A stretch of 64,000 nt of DNA from Zeugodacus cucurbitae (GCF_028554725.1 NC_071669.1:36632001-36696000), one strand, 5' to 3'; numbered from the stretch's first letter, positions 47,396 to 61,100 are shown. The notes: generated by a model from the letters alone, not told the origin. Made by a program: numbers and translations.

Positions 47396-49379
47396 CCTCT
47401 CCCAACAAAGTTGCTAAGAGAGTATTATAGTTTTGTTCACATAACGGTTGCTTGTAACACCCAAAACTAAACTAGTGGGATATAGGGTTATATATACCAA
47501 AGTCATATACGAGTAGAGTATCTGTCTGTCCGTCCGTCCGTCTGTTCGACCGTGCAAGCTGTAACTTGAGTAAAAATTTAGATATCTTGATGAAGCTTGG
47601 TATAAGTATTTCTTGGCACCATAAGAAGATCGGACCACTGCCACGCCCAAAAAATGGAGATAACTGAAAATCTATAAAAAGCTATAACCAAGCCAAATAA
47701 CAAATTCTGCATTTATAGTGTGGCATCGCCCTTCAAAAAATTGCCGACATCGGACGATAAGTATTCAAGGTCTCATATATCGAACACGAGGACCTCAGTG
47801 GTTCTAATACATTTTTTACTGAAAATATAGCTCAGTTTTGGAAGCAATTCGTCCGTGCCCGAAATGAGTGAAATCGGGTCATAACTTCTCCTAGCTCCAA
47901 TATGCCTAATATTAGGAGTGCCAAATATGTGAGACAAAAGACTAACTCTCTAAAATTTTGAGGATTGAATCGGAGTTAGCGACGGAGTTAACTGAGATAA
48001 CTCCCGAATTAATCCCGTTAATCCGGTTTAACGTCGCCATGTGTAAGTGGTATAACTCCCACTAAATCTCTAAAATTTTGAGGATTAAATCCGAGTTAGC
48101 AATGTAGTTCTTTAATTAATTTGGAGTTAGTAACGGAGTTTACTGAAATAACTTTTAAAGCAGTTAATCGGGATTATCGTCGCCGTCTGTCAAGGGTATA
48201 CATACCTTAAATTAACCATAAAATTAAGAAAGTAAAAGCTAAAACAGAGGATCACACTAGGAAAATGCATAACATTTTGGAGTCATTTCTTTTAGGCACT
48301 TCATTATTCACTACGAAAATTGAGAAAATCGCATTATAACCACGGAGGTAGGTAACCACCTTCTTTACAAAGTTAATGTTGAAAACGACTAAAAATGCTT
48401 TAATTCAGTAAGGAAGAACGCTAGAAACCCTAAATTTTACTATAAAGATGTACAGAAGAGCTGTACTGTACTTTTATTGGTAAAATAGCATATATCGAAA
48501 TTCGATTCATAACATTATTTTGGCATAGTTTGAAATTGGGCGAAATCGGTTTTCAACAACGCCTACTTTGCAGTCAATCTGATTTGTCTATTTTACAATC
48601 TATAACTTAAGCACTAGTGGTGATAACGGAACGGAACTATGTACAAATACAGCATTTATAGTGTGTCACCGAAATCGGACTATAAGTTTTCTCACAGATA
48701 TCGAACATGAGAACCTCGAAGTTTGCAGTTAATTTTTTATTGAAAACATCGGTAAATCTCTCAGATGTTCTAAAAAAAGTAAAGGATAAGTGTTCTTTAT
48801 AATAGTGTTCCTCTGTGTCCAGAATGAACAAAATCAGGCCAATACTTCCTCTAATATCCATATATCACATATACCTATTTTCAAACTTCCGGTACTTTAT
48901 ACCACATACATATATCAGTTAATATGTGAGATATACCATCATGTTTTAGAAATCACACGATTTCAAATCGGAATAAATAACAAATCGTACGATTCTTCTT
49001 TACTTCTCAACTTGATTTGTGGCTGAAAAAAGGCGACTTTCAAAGGTCCGCCATTTTGTTAATTTTTGTGCGAAATTAATAATCCTAGTTCATACCAGAG
49101 AGTTTCAGATGTTCCAATGAGCGGAAATCACATGCGCCGCCGTAAAGAAGGGCTTTTTTTTGGTCACAAACAACAAAATAAAAGTATGTAAAGAGTATTT
49201 TTTCTTCTTTTTTAAGTCTTCAAATAAATATATGGAAAGTTACAACCCTAAAAAATAATTTATGTTCATTTACCAGCCCATTGAAAATCGTCAAAATTTG
49301 AAATCGAAATTAAATAAATAAATTTCGAGAGTATGAAATGTTCGGTTAAACCCGAACTTATCCCGTCCTTACTTGTTAT
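47396..49379 (+). repeat. ~2-kb copy of the abundant fly repeat, with an insert
   Basis: Starts at TTTACCCTCTCCCAACAAAGTTGCTAAGAGAG and ends at GAGAGTATGAAATGTTCGGT...CCGTCCTTACTTGTT. It includes the GTCCGTCCGTCCGTCTGT tract near 47526. A foreign tandem repeat sits at 47944-48198. Confidence 0.7.
47944..48198. repeat. Tandem repeat of ~118-bp units inside the fly repeat
   Basis: Two diverged units each hold TCTCTAAAATTTTGAGGATT, a GGAGTTAGCGACGGAGTT-like block and a TAATCSGGWTTAWCGTCGCC block. The unit is rich in GGAGTTA/TAACTCC complementary words, so it can fold back on itself. Confidence 0.6.
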
Positions 49380-50249
49380 TAATCTTGTTAGAACATTTTT
49401 GATCTGTTCTCAACTTTATTCTTAACCATGGAGATTTTTTAATATTTCCATCCCGAATGTATCATTGTGAAGCCGCTATGGCTCTCTTACATCCGAATGG
49501 CCGTTTTTATCGCACTATATGTATAAGATAACTTTTTTGAAGAAGTTAAGTTTTGAGTTATTTTTTATAAGCCAGTATCGTAAGTTAGAAGTCAAGTGCG
49601 AACGTAACCTCCTTGCATTTTGGCTTCTTTCTCTCCTGCTTTTAAACAAAAGCTGATATTGGGACCAGCATATTAGCTTTATGAACTTGACATCTATAAT
49701 CTTATAAATGTATTATTACAGGTACTTTGATCAATATGAAGGGCAATAGTTATATGAAATCCGCAAATTACGAGCAATACCTATATGTATATGAATATTC
49801 GTATATGTTCGTGTTGTTGTTGGTTTCAGTTGGAAAAGATTCCATTAGCTTGCTACAACTGCAATTGGTACAATGAGTCCGAGGGATTCAAAAATACTTT
49901 GAACATGATAATTATGCGGTCCAATAAAGAGTTTCATTTTCAAATATCCTGGCTCGGAATAATGTCGTTAACCACATTAATGGGTGTAAGTAACCACAAA
50001 GAACTATTGAATAAAAACAATAATAAATAAGACAAACAATAACTAAATTTATTCACAAAACACAACAACACTCAAAAAACCCTACATAAATCAAAACTCA
50101 GTTTGAAACTTCAGTTTAACCGTATTAATTATATATGTATGTATGTATATACTTCTTTCTATTTTCAGATATTAAATGCCAGATTTTCGTACTTCTTGAT
50201 CCTCCGAGATATAACGGACGAGACAAACTATGAATTTAATCGAGATTAA

Positions 50250-52809
50250 AATGGAACGATTTCTCACAGTTGATTTTTAAAAAGATCTCACTCCGTTCCA
50301 TGATGACAAAATGGACTTGTTTTGTTCCTTAGTAGTTGTTCTTTCTCGTTGATCCTCCTTCGGAAATGTACTAGTGTATGAATATTACGTATTCATTAAA
50401 GCAGAATGTAATTTATTTTCTAATATCTACATAATTTAAAATTTTCGGTTTAATAATCGCTTTGCTCACCAGTACCTCTTAGAGATATGAATAGAGAAAA
50501 GCTGAACTGCTTTTAAACTTACATACCATACATTTCACAAGCGCTCTTATTTGGTATTTTTCTTTACACCTAAAAATTCCTTTAATATCACAACAATAAC
50601 AAACTGTCGAAATCAAGAAGGACTTGCGTCAAGTAAGCAGTCCCAAACCTTTATGTGCAATTTGCTGCCAAGCCCAAAAATCAATAATCAGTACAAATAC
50701 CGTCGAATTACCGTTACGCACATAACCGTAAAATGTTCAGATACCAATTGCTGCTCCATTACTCTACTTATGAACGAGTACATGCCAATCCTGTAACCTT
50801 GATAGCCCAGTGGTACACCTTAACCTCTAAGAGTTTATGAAGGTGAACATATTTAATGTGTTATACAAAGGGGTACTTTAAAATCTATTAAAAACTAAAT
50901 ATAAGATAATAACAGAGAAGTAACAGAGCTTTCTTTTTTGAGTAAAAAATCTGAACGGATTATAATGTTGAGACCCAGAAGGAAAAATATTTACATACAT
51001 ATATCTGAAAAAAAGTGGTCCGAAATGCTACCAGTTTCAAATGCATACCCAAGATATTTATTTCTCCATTTTCTTTGGGTTCCACAATCACATTTTCTGC
51101 ATCAATTCACGTGCAACACAATAATACGAAAGGTGTCTGCATCATCCATTTGCCTTCATTCGCACGTTCCTATAGATTCTTGGTCAATTTCCAGTAGCTC
51201 AACATTTATCCGTCAATTTGTTTTGTATCGGTGACTTGGTACGTGCGAGAATTCCCTAATAGAAATGTTTAAGTGAGTGAATAGTGATTGAAGCAGTGAA
51301 ATTTTTTCGCTTGGCTGCACAGGAAGTACACACTGGCGAGCAAAATTGTAAGACTTGAAGTGTAAACCTTTGTTGTTATGGTAATATATATTTTGTTTTG
51401 CCATTTTTCCATATGGACAGAAAGGAATGTGCGATATATTTTTCTCATTCAGGAGGTTAACAGTTGACATTTCTTCAGTTATTGTAGAATAAATTGGAAA
51501 AAGCAGTTTCATATTATTTCAGTTTTCATTGTTCGTTATATTTCCTTCCGTTTTAAAGTTGAACACACTTGCATTTAGTTTTTGAGGTGAATTTTAGAGT
51601 TAATCACAACTAGCTTTTACTGGATACCTTGGATCTTCATTGGCTGCATGGTGACGACACGAAAGGTGTGGTGACTGGGATGCAGTGACTGGCATATGGT
51701 CCTACCACAAACGGAAGTAGAATCATAGCCAAATACAACTGAAACAGTTGCAATTATGATATGGAGTATAAGTAATTTACCTCCTTATGCAGAAAGGGTA
51801 GGTAATTTCATTCATGCTTCACTGAAGCCATTAAAATGAGTGACATATTCACTCTGATAGATTCAGTATAAATTACTCAAGATCCTTGGGATTTATTCCG
51901 AACTGTTTCGGTTTCGAGAGTTCGGACTCGAACTGATATTAAAGAAAGGAGTGAGGTACTTACTCAAGAATCCGGAGTTTATTATAAATCAAAGGCTCTT
52001 ACAGTCCTAACTTTTACTAAAAATGGTAAGGGATTCCATCCCTACGACTACATACAAAGATATACATTGAATTGAAATTTACCACAAGCAATCAATTTCA
52101 ACTTGAGAAAATTACAAATCATTACATCCAGCGCTTTGTTGACAACAAGTTCGCAGTTTGGCCGCAACGAGTGGTGAGGTGATTACCTAGGCCATTACAT
52201 CTATGTACTTCCATTTTGCAAACAGAAAGTCATGAAGCTCAACAAACCACTTGTTACTCAATTTGAAGTGACTGTCACGCATCGTTCAAGCTTAGTCGGT
52301 TGCAAATATGCGATTGCTGTGGAGCATTCCTTATTGACCAACGGCTATATTCAAAATTGCTGGTATGGACAGTGAAAATGTCGCACTCACATACATATGT
52401 ATTCTACACGAACTGCAGTGTATCTCTTTATGACCTCACAATATTCCCCACTTAAATACGGACGTCGAATACGAAATAGCAAATCAATTAAAGAGTGCGG
52501 ATACGTGCGGTATAAAGTTCAATCGCTTTAGGAGTATTGATCACTGAACTGGAATAAGAGCAATACGCTCAATCTCGAAGGCGGCCAGAGATGCCCTGAG
52601 AAAAAAGCTCTAATAGGTTATGAAACGGCTGTAAACAGAGAGTCATGCATTGACACTTTTACTGATTGAATGGAAATTAAGCACAATATAGTGGACGAGT
52701 AGGATATCAAACTTCTCTGGATATTAGATTCTAGGCGATAAAGTAAGATATGATCTTGAAGAGGCATATACATGCACCTGCAAATATGTAAATATGTAAA
52801 TTACTAGTG
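50250..52809. other. Downstream of the pseudogene, nothing recognised
   Basis: No gene or element terminus recognised. The frames 50938-51234 and 51213-51512 have no motif and lie on opposite strands. Confidence 0.4.
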
Positions 52810-55800
52810 GGGGATGGGGTCATATGTAGAAGTTCACGCAAGTGAGGAAAGTTTCTGATTGCCATTCACTTGGGAGTGGCCAGGATCGATTCTTTTGCAT
52901 ATGACTCAAGCAGCTCACGACTTCCGGTTTTAGACCAAGTATCCCCTGGGTAGCTAACAGACATCCGTTTGGAGGCGAGCTAAAGTGAGAAGGCGAAGCC
53001 CGCTTCTGCGGTTGTGCGTAGGGCTTGGGACCCACCACATAAAAAAAATCTCCCCAATGAAAACAAACACAGAGCCTCGGATGAGACACCGCCCTTTTGA
53101 TGACGACCCCTGCAAACGTTTTAAGGATAAAGATTTAAGGGCATGCACCTGGAATGTCCGGACCCTTAACTGGGAAGGTGCCTCTGCCCAGCTGGTTGAT
53201 GTCCTCATACAACTAAAGGCTGACATCACCGCCGTCCAAGAAGTGCGATGGACGGGACAAGGACAGAAGAAGGTGGGTCCTTGTGACATCTACTACAGCG
53301 GCCATATAAAGGAGCGCAAATTTGGTGTTGGATTTGTGGTGGGAGAGAGACTACGTCGCCGAGTCCTGGCATTCACCCCTTTGGATGAACGCACAATCCG
53401 CATCAAAGCGAGGTTCTTCAACATATCGCTGATTTGCGCCCACGTCCCAACGGAAGAGAAGGACGATGTGACGAAAGATGCTTTCTATGAGCGCCTAGAA
53501 CGTACCTATGAGCGCCGCCCCCGCCACGATGTCAAAATCGTGCTTGGCGATTTTAAAGCCAGGGTGGGTAAAGAAGGGTGTCTTTGGCACAACAGTCGGA
53601 AAATTCAGCCTCCATGACGAAACATCGCCAATCGGCCTGAGGCTGATCGACTTCGCTGGGGCCCGAAATATGGTTGTCTGTAGTACCAGATTCCAGCATA
53701 AGAAAATTCATCAAGCAACGTGGCTGTCCCCTGATCGAAACACGCGCAATCAAATCGATCACGTTGTGATAGACGGAAGACATTGTTTTAGACGTGCGTA
53801 CGCTCCGAGGACCAAACATTGACTCGGACCATTATCTAGTAGCAGCAAATATACGCACTCGCCTCTGTGCAGCAAAGAACGCCCGTCAACAAACACAAGG
53901 AAGGTTCGACGTCGAAAAGCTGCAACCACAACCGACAGCCGAACGATTTTCTACTCGACTTGCACTCCTGCTCTCTGAGAGCACTCATCAGCATCTCGAT
54001 ATAAGAGAACTGTGGAACGGCATCTCAAACTCATTGCATACCGCTGCAGCCGAAACAATTGGTCTCCGGCAACGCCAAAAAACCAGTTGGTACGATGAGA
54101 ATTGTCGTTCCGCAGTGGAGAGAAAACAGACTGCCTACCTCGCAACGTTGCGATCGACCACAACACGTTCGGGGTGGGATAGATATCGAGAACTGAAGAG
54201 GGAAGCGAGACGCATTTGCAGACGTGAAAAGAAAGTGGCCGAAATGCGTGAGTATGAAAAGCTTGAAAAGCTGGCCGACATGGGTAATGCTCGAAAATTT
54301 TATGAAAAGATGAGGCGATTAACAGAAGGTTTCAAGACCGGAGCATTATCATGTAGGGACCGAGGAGGTAATCTGGTAACGGATGTCCAGAGCACACTGG
54401 GATTATGGAGGGAACACTTCTCCGACCTGCTCAATGGCAGTGAAAGTACAACACCAGGAGATGGCGAACCCGATTCCCCAATCGATGACGATGGAATAGA
54501 TGTTCCATTACCCGACCATGAAGAAATTCGAATAGCAATTACCCGCTTGAAGAACAACAAAGCGGCGGGGGCCGATGGATTACCGGCCGAGCTATTCAAA
54601 TACGGCGGCGAAGAACTGATAAGGTGCATGCAGCAGCTTCTTTGTAGAATATGGTCAGAAGAAAGCATGCCTGACGATTGGAATCTTAGTGTGCTCTGCC
54701 CAATCCATAAGAAGGGTATAAGTCTCCTCAATATCGCATTTAAGGTTTTGTCGAGCGTATTGTGTGAATGACTAAAGCCCACCGTCAACGAACTGATTGG
54801 ACCTTATCAGTGTGGCTTTAGACCTGGAAAATCTACAATGGACCAGATATTCACCATGCGCCAAATCTTGGAAAAGACCCGAGAGAGAAGAATCGATACT
54901 CACCATCTTTTTATCGATTTTAAAGCTGCCTTCGAAAGCCCGAAAAGGAGCTGCCTTTATGCCGCGATGTCTGAATTTGGTATCCCTGCAAAACTAATAC
55001 GGCTATGTAAGCTGACGTTGAGCAATACCAAAAGCTCCGTCAGGATCGGGAAGGACCTCTCCGAGCCGTTCGATACCAAACGAGGCTTCAGACAGGGTGA
55101 CTCACTATCGTGCGACTTCTTCAATCTATTGCTGGAAAAAATAATACGAGCTGCAGAACTAAATAGAGAGGGTACAATCTTTTACAAGAGTGTACAGCTC
55201 CTGGCGTATGCCGATGATATTGATATCATCAACAGCACCAACAATGTCAGCCTTGAAATCCAACGCAGAATCACTCTTGCCAACAGGTGGTTTGGACTGA
55301 GTAGGCAATTGAAAAGTAAAGTCCTCTCTCGACGAACCAAAATCAAACTCTATAAGTCGCTCATTATTCCCGTCCTGATGTATGGCGCTGAAGCGTGGAC
55401 GATGATAACATCCGATGAGACGACTCTTGGGGTTTTCGAGAGAAAGGTTTTGCGCAAGATTTATGGTCCTCTAAACATTGGCAACGGCGAATACCGCAGA
55501 CGATGGAACGATGAGCTGTACGATTTATACGACGACATTGACATAGTTCAGCGAATAAAAAGACAGCGGCTACGCTGGCTAGGTCATGTTGTACGGATGG
55601 AAGAAAACACTCCAGCTCTGAAAGTATTCGATGCAGTACCCGCTGGAGGAAGCCGCGGGAGAGGACGACCTCCACTCCGGTGAAAAGACCAAGTGCAAAG
55701 TGACCTGACTTCACTTGGTGTTTCCAGTTGGCGCCAAAAAACAAAAAGGAGGAATGAGTGGCGCGCTCTGGTGGATTCGGCTATAATCGCTTAAAGCGGT

Positions 55801-55831
55801 TCCTACGCCAAATATATATATATATAAATTT
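52810..55831 (+). mobile_element. Nearly full-length, inactive RTE-like non-LTR retrotransposon
   Basis: Layout: 5' leader about 52810-52984 (left edge approximate); AP endonuclease domain from 53130 (RACTWNVRTLNWEGAS, AVQEVRWTG, VLGDFKARVG, RNQIDHVVIDG, DSDHYLVAANI); RT from about 54540 (KNNKAAGADGLPAELFKYGG, LCPIHKK, FRPGKSTMDQIFTMRQ, FIDFKAAFESPKRSCLYA, KRGFRQGDSL, YADDIDII at 55204-55227); C-terminal LGHVVRMEENTPALKVF. Its 3' tail is (AT)n. Defects: frameshifts near 53590 and 53800, a loss of about 11 codons after HKKG, TGA at about 54769 in CE*LKP, D-to-E in AAFES, and a deletion of about 70 codons right after YADDIDII. It shares the tail consensus with 42145-42322. Two-domain structure and short repeat tail support the RTE clade. 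Confidence 0.85.
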
Positions 55832-56738
55832 AAACGACCTGTGGGTATTGATATATTTGGAGATCGGCTACAATGTGATCAGCCCTGTTATTAACCATGC
55901 ATTTTATAATCCAAAAGGTCTTCAGAAATTAGACATCGTCGGTTTCCATTTGTCCGTGTAGTTCAAATATACGATTTAGATGGACTTAATGAAGCTGGTG
56001 TTGAATATATATTTATCGGTTCCTTTTATTTGAGTCGGAGAAATACCCCATAATATATCAATTTAAAAAACAACGACGGATGACATCTGTGCCTTGTTGA
56101 TAATTTCTTTATTTCCATATTGTACTTTGGTTCACAAGAGACATTTTGTCTTTTCCACACTTTCATAATTAATTTGGTTGCTTGGTGTAGGCATATTCAA
56201 AGCATATGCTAATGTACGGATTCGCTTTCATTTGCCGGCTTACTAAAATTAGAATAAACTTGAAGTCAGTTTCCTCTGTTGTGCTCTTGGAATTGGGAGT
56301 AAACGAAAAAGAGAACGGGGAGTTTTTGCAAAATTGTTGCTGACCTGTTTTAACCTTGGTTTATTTAAAAAAAATATCTGCAGAATACTATAGAAAACTT
56401 AATATTAAAATAAATTAAAAATTCCAAAGAAACAAAACAATTTTAATAAAAGCAAAATTGCAAACAAATGAGAAATTCATTGAGTAGTTATTGAGTTTGT
56501 AACTTTTCATAAAATTGTTCCCCTTATTTCGTTGTTTACAACTTGCACCTTTGGGTGAACAAATTCTCGGCATCTCAAACAAATTACGCTTAATTAATCA
56601 ACTGTTCGTATGTTGAAGATTTCATGAGAGATTTTTCAACAATAAATGTTATGGGCATTAAGAAAGGTTTCATTAATTTCTTGCGGCATTCTTGAGCCTA
56701 ATGAATATATCACTATGAGTTTAAACATTTCTCAAATA
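55832..56738. other. Intergenic, nothing recognised
   Basis: AT-rich sequence without gene or element end that I can identify. Confidence 0.4.
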
Positions 56739-58118
56739 CATATGGGCATTTCCGCCAGAAGGTCCACCACAGACAAAATATTAAACGTTATTAGAATTAC
56801 AAATTTTTTGCATATTTTCTATTTATTTTTTTTTATATTAATTTAATTTTAAATTAATTCATAACCAATTACGAGATATACCAAAGCCATGTCGCATAGG
56901 AGCTTCGTCAAAATTGTTAAAGAAACATATCATGTATAATTTTTTGCTTTGTGTAAAACCTTTATAAGGGTACAGAGAGCAAAATAAAATGCATAAGAAA
57001 GCATGCGATTGCAAATAACTGTAAGTTTTTGCTCTCTTATTATTGTATATTTTAATGTCCCGTGCGACATCAAAAAACAACACTTGTTCCCACTGCATCG
57101 CAAATATAAGCAGCAAGCTCGCCAAATTTTGGGTATAAACAGTTCCACCGAAATAGCTATTCAAATAGATTTTGGCGAAAATTATGGGCTTACAAATCAA
57201 AATAACAGTGCTCATTTTAACAAGGTTGTCAGGAGAAAATCGTTTGCTTTTAAAAGTGACAAGTTAACGCATGACATATTATTTTCTTAATAAATCTCTT
57301 AACTAAAATTAAGAAATCCTTTAGTTACTTTTCTAAAATATTTATTTTTTTTTTAAGTTAACTGCTCTCAGTTTAAAATTAAATTTATATTATCAAGCCT
57401 GGTTGATTTTATAAAATAATTAAATACTAAATACTCTTCATTAGAATATAATTTTTTGCAATGAGCCGTCGATGGAGTGGGAGCAGTTATCAAAAGGAAA
57501 GTCTAGCAGATAACGAAATCCAAATATTTTTATACCCGAGGAAACCATTTTCTGAAAAAAACTGTATTTCACATTCATAATACTATTTTCATTACATACT
57601 ATAGAATTTTTGTTGTTTTCGTTGGATGTTAGTTAAAATAAATAAATAAATACATTTAATACTTTTTTAAGCCATTTTATTGGACTTGTTGTTAAATAAT
57701 TCCGTATTATAACAACAAAATCAACATAAATATTATGATGAAAAAAAAAAATGTTCCGTGCGACATGTCCCGTGCGAATGTGGTAAATATTTAGTTAAAA
57801 AAAAACTATAAATTATTTTTGGGTGAAATTCATACCAATTTTAAAGGCATCCATTCACAACGCTCTACAATCAAAAACATTTGAATATTGCATCACAATT
57901 CGCTGAAATCGCCGTTTGAATCGTTGTCCCCAAAAACGACTTCCATTTTTTGTCCCGTGCGAATGCCTTGGTTTTTTGCAATTATCTTGAAAATGAAAAC
58001 GTTCCAAAATCAACCTTAACACTAAATGTAGAGCTAATGAAGGGCTATTAAAAAATCCTACTTTCAAAATTAAAAAAACACGATTGTCCCGTTCGACATG
58101 GCGGAAATGCCCATATGT
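56739..58118. mobile_element. Terminal-inverted-repeat element of unknown class with ORF remnant
   Basis: The ends are CATATGGGCATTTCCGCCA (56739) and, in reverse complement, CATATGGGCATTTCCGCCA (right end near 58118). Internally, GTCCCGTGCGACAT or GTCCCGTGCGAATG recurs at 57058, 57767 and 57952, with a variant at 58086 beside the right terminus. Frame 57003-57290 (+) contains IAIQIDFGENYGLTNQN and SAHFNK, reminiscent of conserved blocks of transposase-like proteins; I cannot name the family. Flanks are ATAT on both sides, compatible with a 4-bp duplication but palindromic and therefore ambiguous. Confidence 0.55.
57003..57290 (+). pseudogene. Possible transposase remnant in the 56739-58118 element
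   Basis: A 95-residue frame. Its second half (LHRKYKQQARQILGI, then IAIQIDFGENYGLTNQN, then SAHFNKVVRRKSF) reads like folded protein with a D-F-x-E-N motif that could hold catalytic acids. The first half is hydrophobic and may be non-original. There is no other long frame in the element, so the rest of any transposase is lost or broken. Confidence 0.35.
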
Positions 58119-61100
58119 ATATGCTTGCTACTTTAACGCCAGAGTTGCAATATTGAATTATTTTTTCCAAATTATTTGAATTAACTGAATGAAATATATG
58201 AGAAAAAAGTCAAAATGATGAGCGAAAACCCTTATTTTAGGTGTATTGGAAATAAACAAAAGTCTAGATACTTTTTTTATAGGTCTAGACTAATATATAA
58301 TTAGATAGACATACGAAATTCAAATCGTTTCGGCAACACAGAGCTTTTATCCCCTCCTTTGAAGTTTTATATTCTTCTTTTGATTATATTGTTCTTTTGA
58401 TTCTGATTCTAATTTTGATGGAAGCAATTAATTGCGCTGTTAACAAACTGAGAAGGCTCCTTCCTGTTTGATAAATACATCGGTTAACAAGTGACTAATT
58501 TACTTCAGTTCGCACCTAGAGTGTCGCGCGACTTTCTGTTATTTAACTTAAGTATTTCTGTAGGCGTATTTACTCTTAGCGGGTTTGCTTTAATAACTTT
58601 CCGCCTAAGTTTCTATGTAAAAAAACTTCTCAAGGAATAAGTTTCAAAAACAAAGTAAAACCGATTGCCCTAAGCAAGAGTGCACAAGACACCCCACATT
58701 TCCTAAGTATCTACACTTAACACATTTAGAAACATATTGATATTATATTATATAACTGTGGGTATTTTACTTTTCTGTTTTAATCGTATTCATCAGTACT
58801 AAGCTTTTCGAGCTCATTTTATTTGCATGAAATGCTGGATAAACATCGGTTGACTTGAATTAGCAAATTCATGGAGAATGGCGAAACGAACAAATAATTG
58901 GTATAAATCAAAAAGAGTAGTATAATGAAATAGAGACGGAAATGCTAGCGTTTATATAACGTATTGATGTGGAATACCCATACAATCTTGCATTAAATGC
59001 AACTCTGGTTTTCCTTTCACTTTTAAATTGGTTGATTGAAAATCGGAGTTCAAACAAAACGAATTAAGGAGTTGATCATTACTGAAGGAGACGGAAGTCA
59101 CGCAGAATGAACTGTAAAAGTGGGCTTTCTGAGTTAAGACCTATCTTTAAGGCGTTTATTCCTGATTCTCTTACTATAAAAATAAAACATCTTTTAAGCA
59201 GATATAATGCGTTTAAGGACTAAATATATCCTCGTTTTCTTCTTTCATTCATATTTTCATTCATAGACATAAGCATAGCAACCTTCCATAATAAGCTAGG
59301 TGCCATGTTGTCTAGTTATTTTATCGCTACTAATGATAACGCTTTGGCAACATTCCCAATTGGCAATTTTTCAATGGCAAATATTTTTGCGATTCCATTA
59401 GTCAGTGGAACTATTTCGCTTTTTATTTCCTACATTTTATGTGGGCAGAAAGCACTCAATAGCAACTCTCTCCTATTAAATGCATACGTACATGTAGTTT
59501 ACGAATCCGCTGAATGACAAATGCAAATTGAATCTGAAAATTACTATGAATTCAATGGAACACTGTGTTCTCGCATACTCATAAAACATAGAGTACACTG
59601 TTATTATGCTATTACCTACTACATACATACACATAAACAGTGTGGACATGCAGAGAAACACTATAATTGTAAAATGCTCACTCGCGAAAATTCCGTGTCA
59701 TGCCACAGAGAAATACAATATTTAACAGAAACACGAAAATTAACTGTAGCAACACCTTTGCGGCTTTTATACAATGCTTTATAATAAAGCTTAATTACGG
59801 AAGTAATTTTGAAGGTCTACGCACTCAAGTACTTGCATATAAGTAGTGCTCGCTATGCCAATCAGAATCTTCCATTGAATTCCATTCCTTCCAGAAATAA
59901 AATCATTTCAACGGTAAGACGATTAATTATTTCAAGAAAAATCTGTCGCCATACAAAAAAGTGAGGACGACAACCTTGTAGAATATCTGACAGTACATTA
60001 ATTGAACGGGAAAAAATATCATTACATATTACTTGTTGTGTTCTATTACTTAGATAAGAAGATACTTATTGAAGAATTCTTGGCTGTAACCCAAAACAAA
60101 GGAATAATTGTGTGGTTTACTCACTAAAACCCGTTGATACACGTTTCACAAATTCAATTAAAGTAGTTAGTTTAGATTTACTTTCACAAAATCCAAAATG
60201 CGACCCTGAAATTTATGGAGAATTCTAGAAGGCTGTTTGATCTTCGATAACAGCTAAAAAAATTTTAGTTCTTACACATAGGTGTTAACCCACTACAGTT
60301 TTCAATGACATAACCGTCCCATTTCCCATATTTGTGTAACGTTTTATTCCACTATCTTCATTGGTTCCTCATGTAAATAATAAAGAATGTATGTAAAGCG
60401 AAAGTGTTTGTACGCAAACGTATTCAACCGAATTAAAGATATTTCGTAGTGTCCCACTTTGAGTGACTGTATACGTTGAAAGTAGCAACGAATGCCATTT
60501 CTCGGTGGTCGATATATATATGTATTGCACTGATGCTGTGGTCCAGCCCCAAGAATTTTCATTAACTTTGAACTCAGGTATCTAGTGCTAGTAGTGAGTT
60601 TTACCATTTGATATGTCTATATAGAATTCAATTCAATAGAATTGTTAACAAATTGAGGTAAGGCTAAACTGAAGAACTTTGTGTGCCGCTTGCATATCAC
60701 CTTTGAACAACTGAAACATTTGCATACTGTTGTAGAAGTTAGGAAGGTATGCCTCGATGCCTTGTGTACGGATTTCGCAATTTGTAAAATTGACTCGTTA
60801 CGTGCATATAAGATTTGAGTGTGCCTGCCTTTGTTCCAGTGGAAAATCTTTGGTATGAACAGAAACAAATCTGTATGTGATATACAAACTCAAATTCCTC
60901 TAAATTACACAATTGGATTTTGCACTTCATGAGAGCAAAAAGGCTAATTTGCGCAAAAGCACGTTCCACTTTAATTCATGACTTAGTCTATTGGGAATGG
61001 GGAGTGTGCTTGAAACTTTGACTGTCTTCGTAAACCGATTAAATAAACACACTTACATACCTATGTATGTTTGTACTAAAATATAAATATAGAAGTGGTA

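Larger units (their letters stand above)
41254..50249 (+). pseudogene. Tandem Or63a-like pseudogene split by retroposons
   Basis: Second Or63a-like copy, same strand. Exon 1, 41254-41384, is 131 nt as in the intact gene, starts MYNTEDFAKLKINN and ends in the same phase with GTGAGC. Exon 3 is 42687-42822 (136 against 139 nt) and exon 4 is 42884-43075 (192 nt in both). Exon 5 survives only as 45422-45459 (FTGYPMFLDKG). Exon 9 is 49830-49985 (156 nt in both; ACYNCNWYNE, MRSNKEF, SWLGIMSLTTLMG). Exon 10 is 50169-50249, with a tail longer than in copy 1. An in-frame TAA at 42907-42909 breaks exon 4. Exons 2 and 6-8 are not found; the space is filled by repeats, an RTE-like copy and a jockey-like fragment. 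Exons 9-10 keep open frames and splice sites, so decay looks fairly recent. Whether exons 9-10 belong to this or a third copy cannot be decided here. Confidence 0.85.

Noticed and set aside
49730..49780. Possible decayed exon 8 of the Or63a-like pseudogene (residues resembling YEGQ, stop, LYEI after an AG)
   Set aside because: Only a few residues resemble HYVNGQFLVNE of the intact gene, and a stop interrupts them; too weak to annotate.
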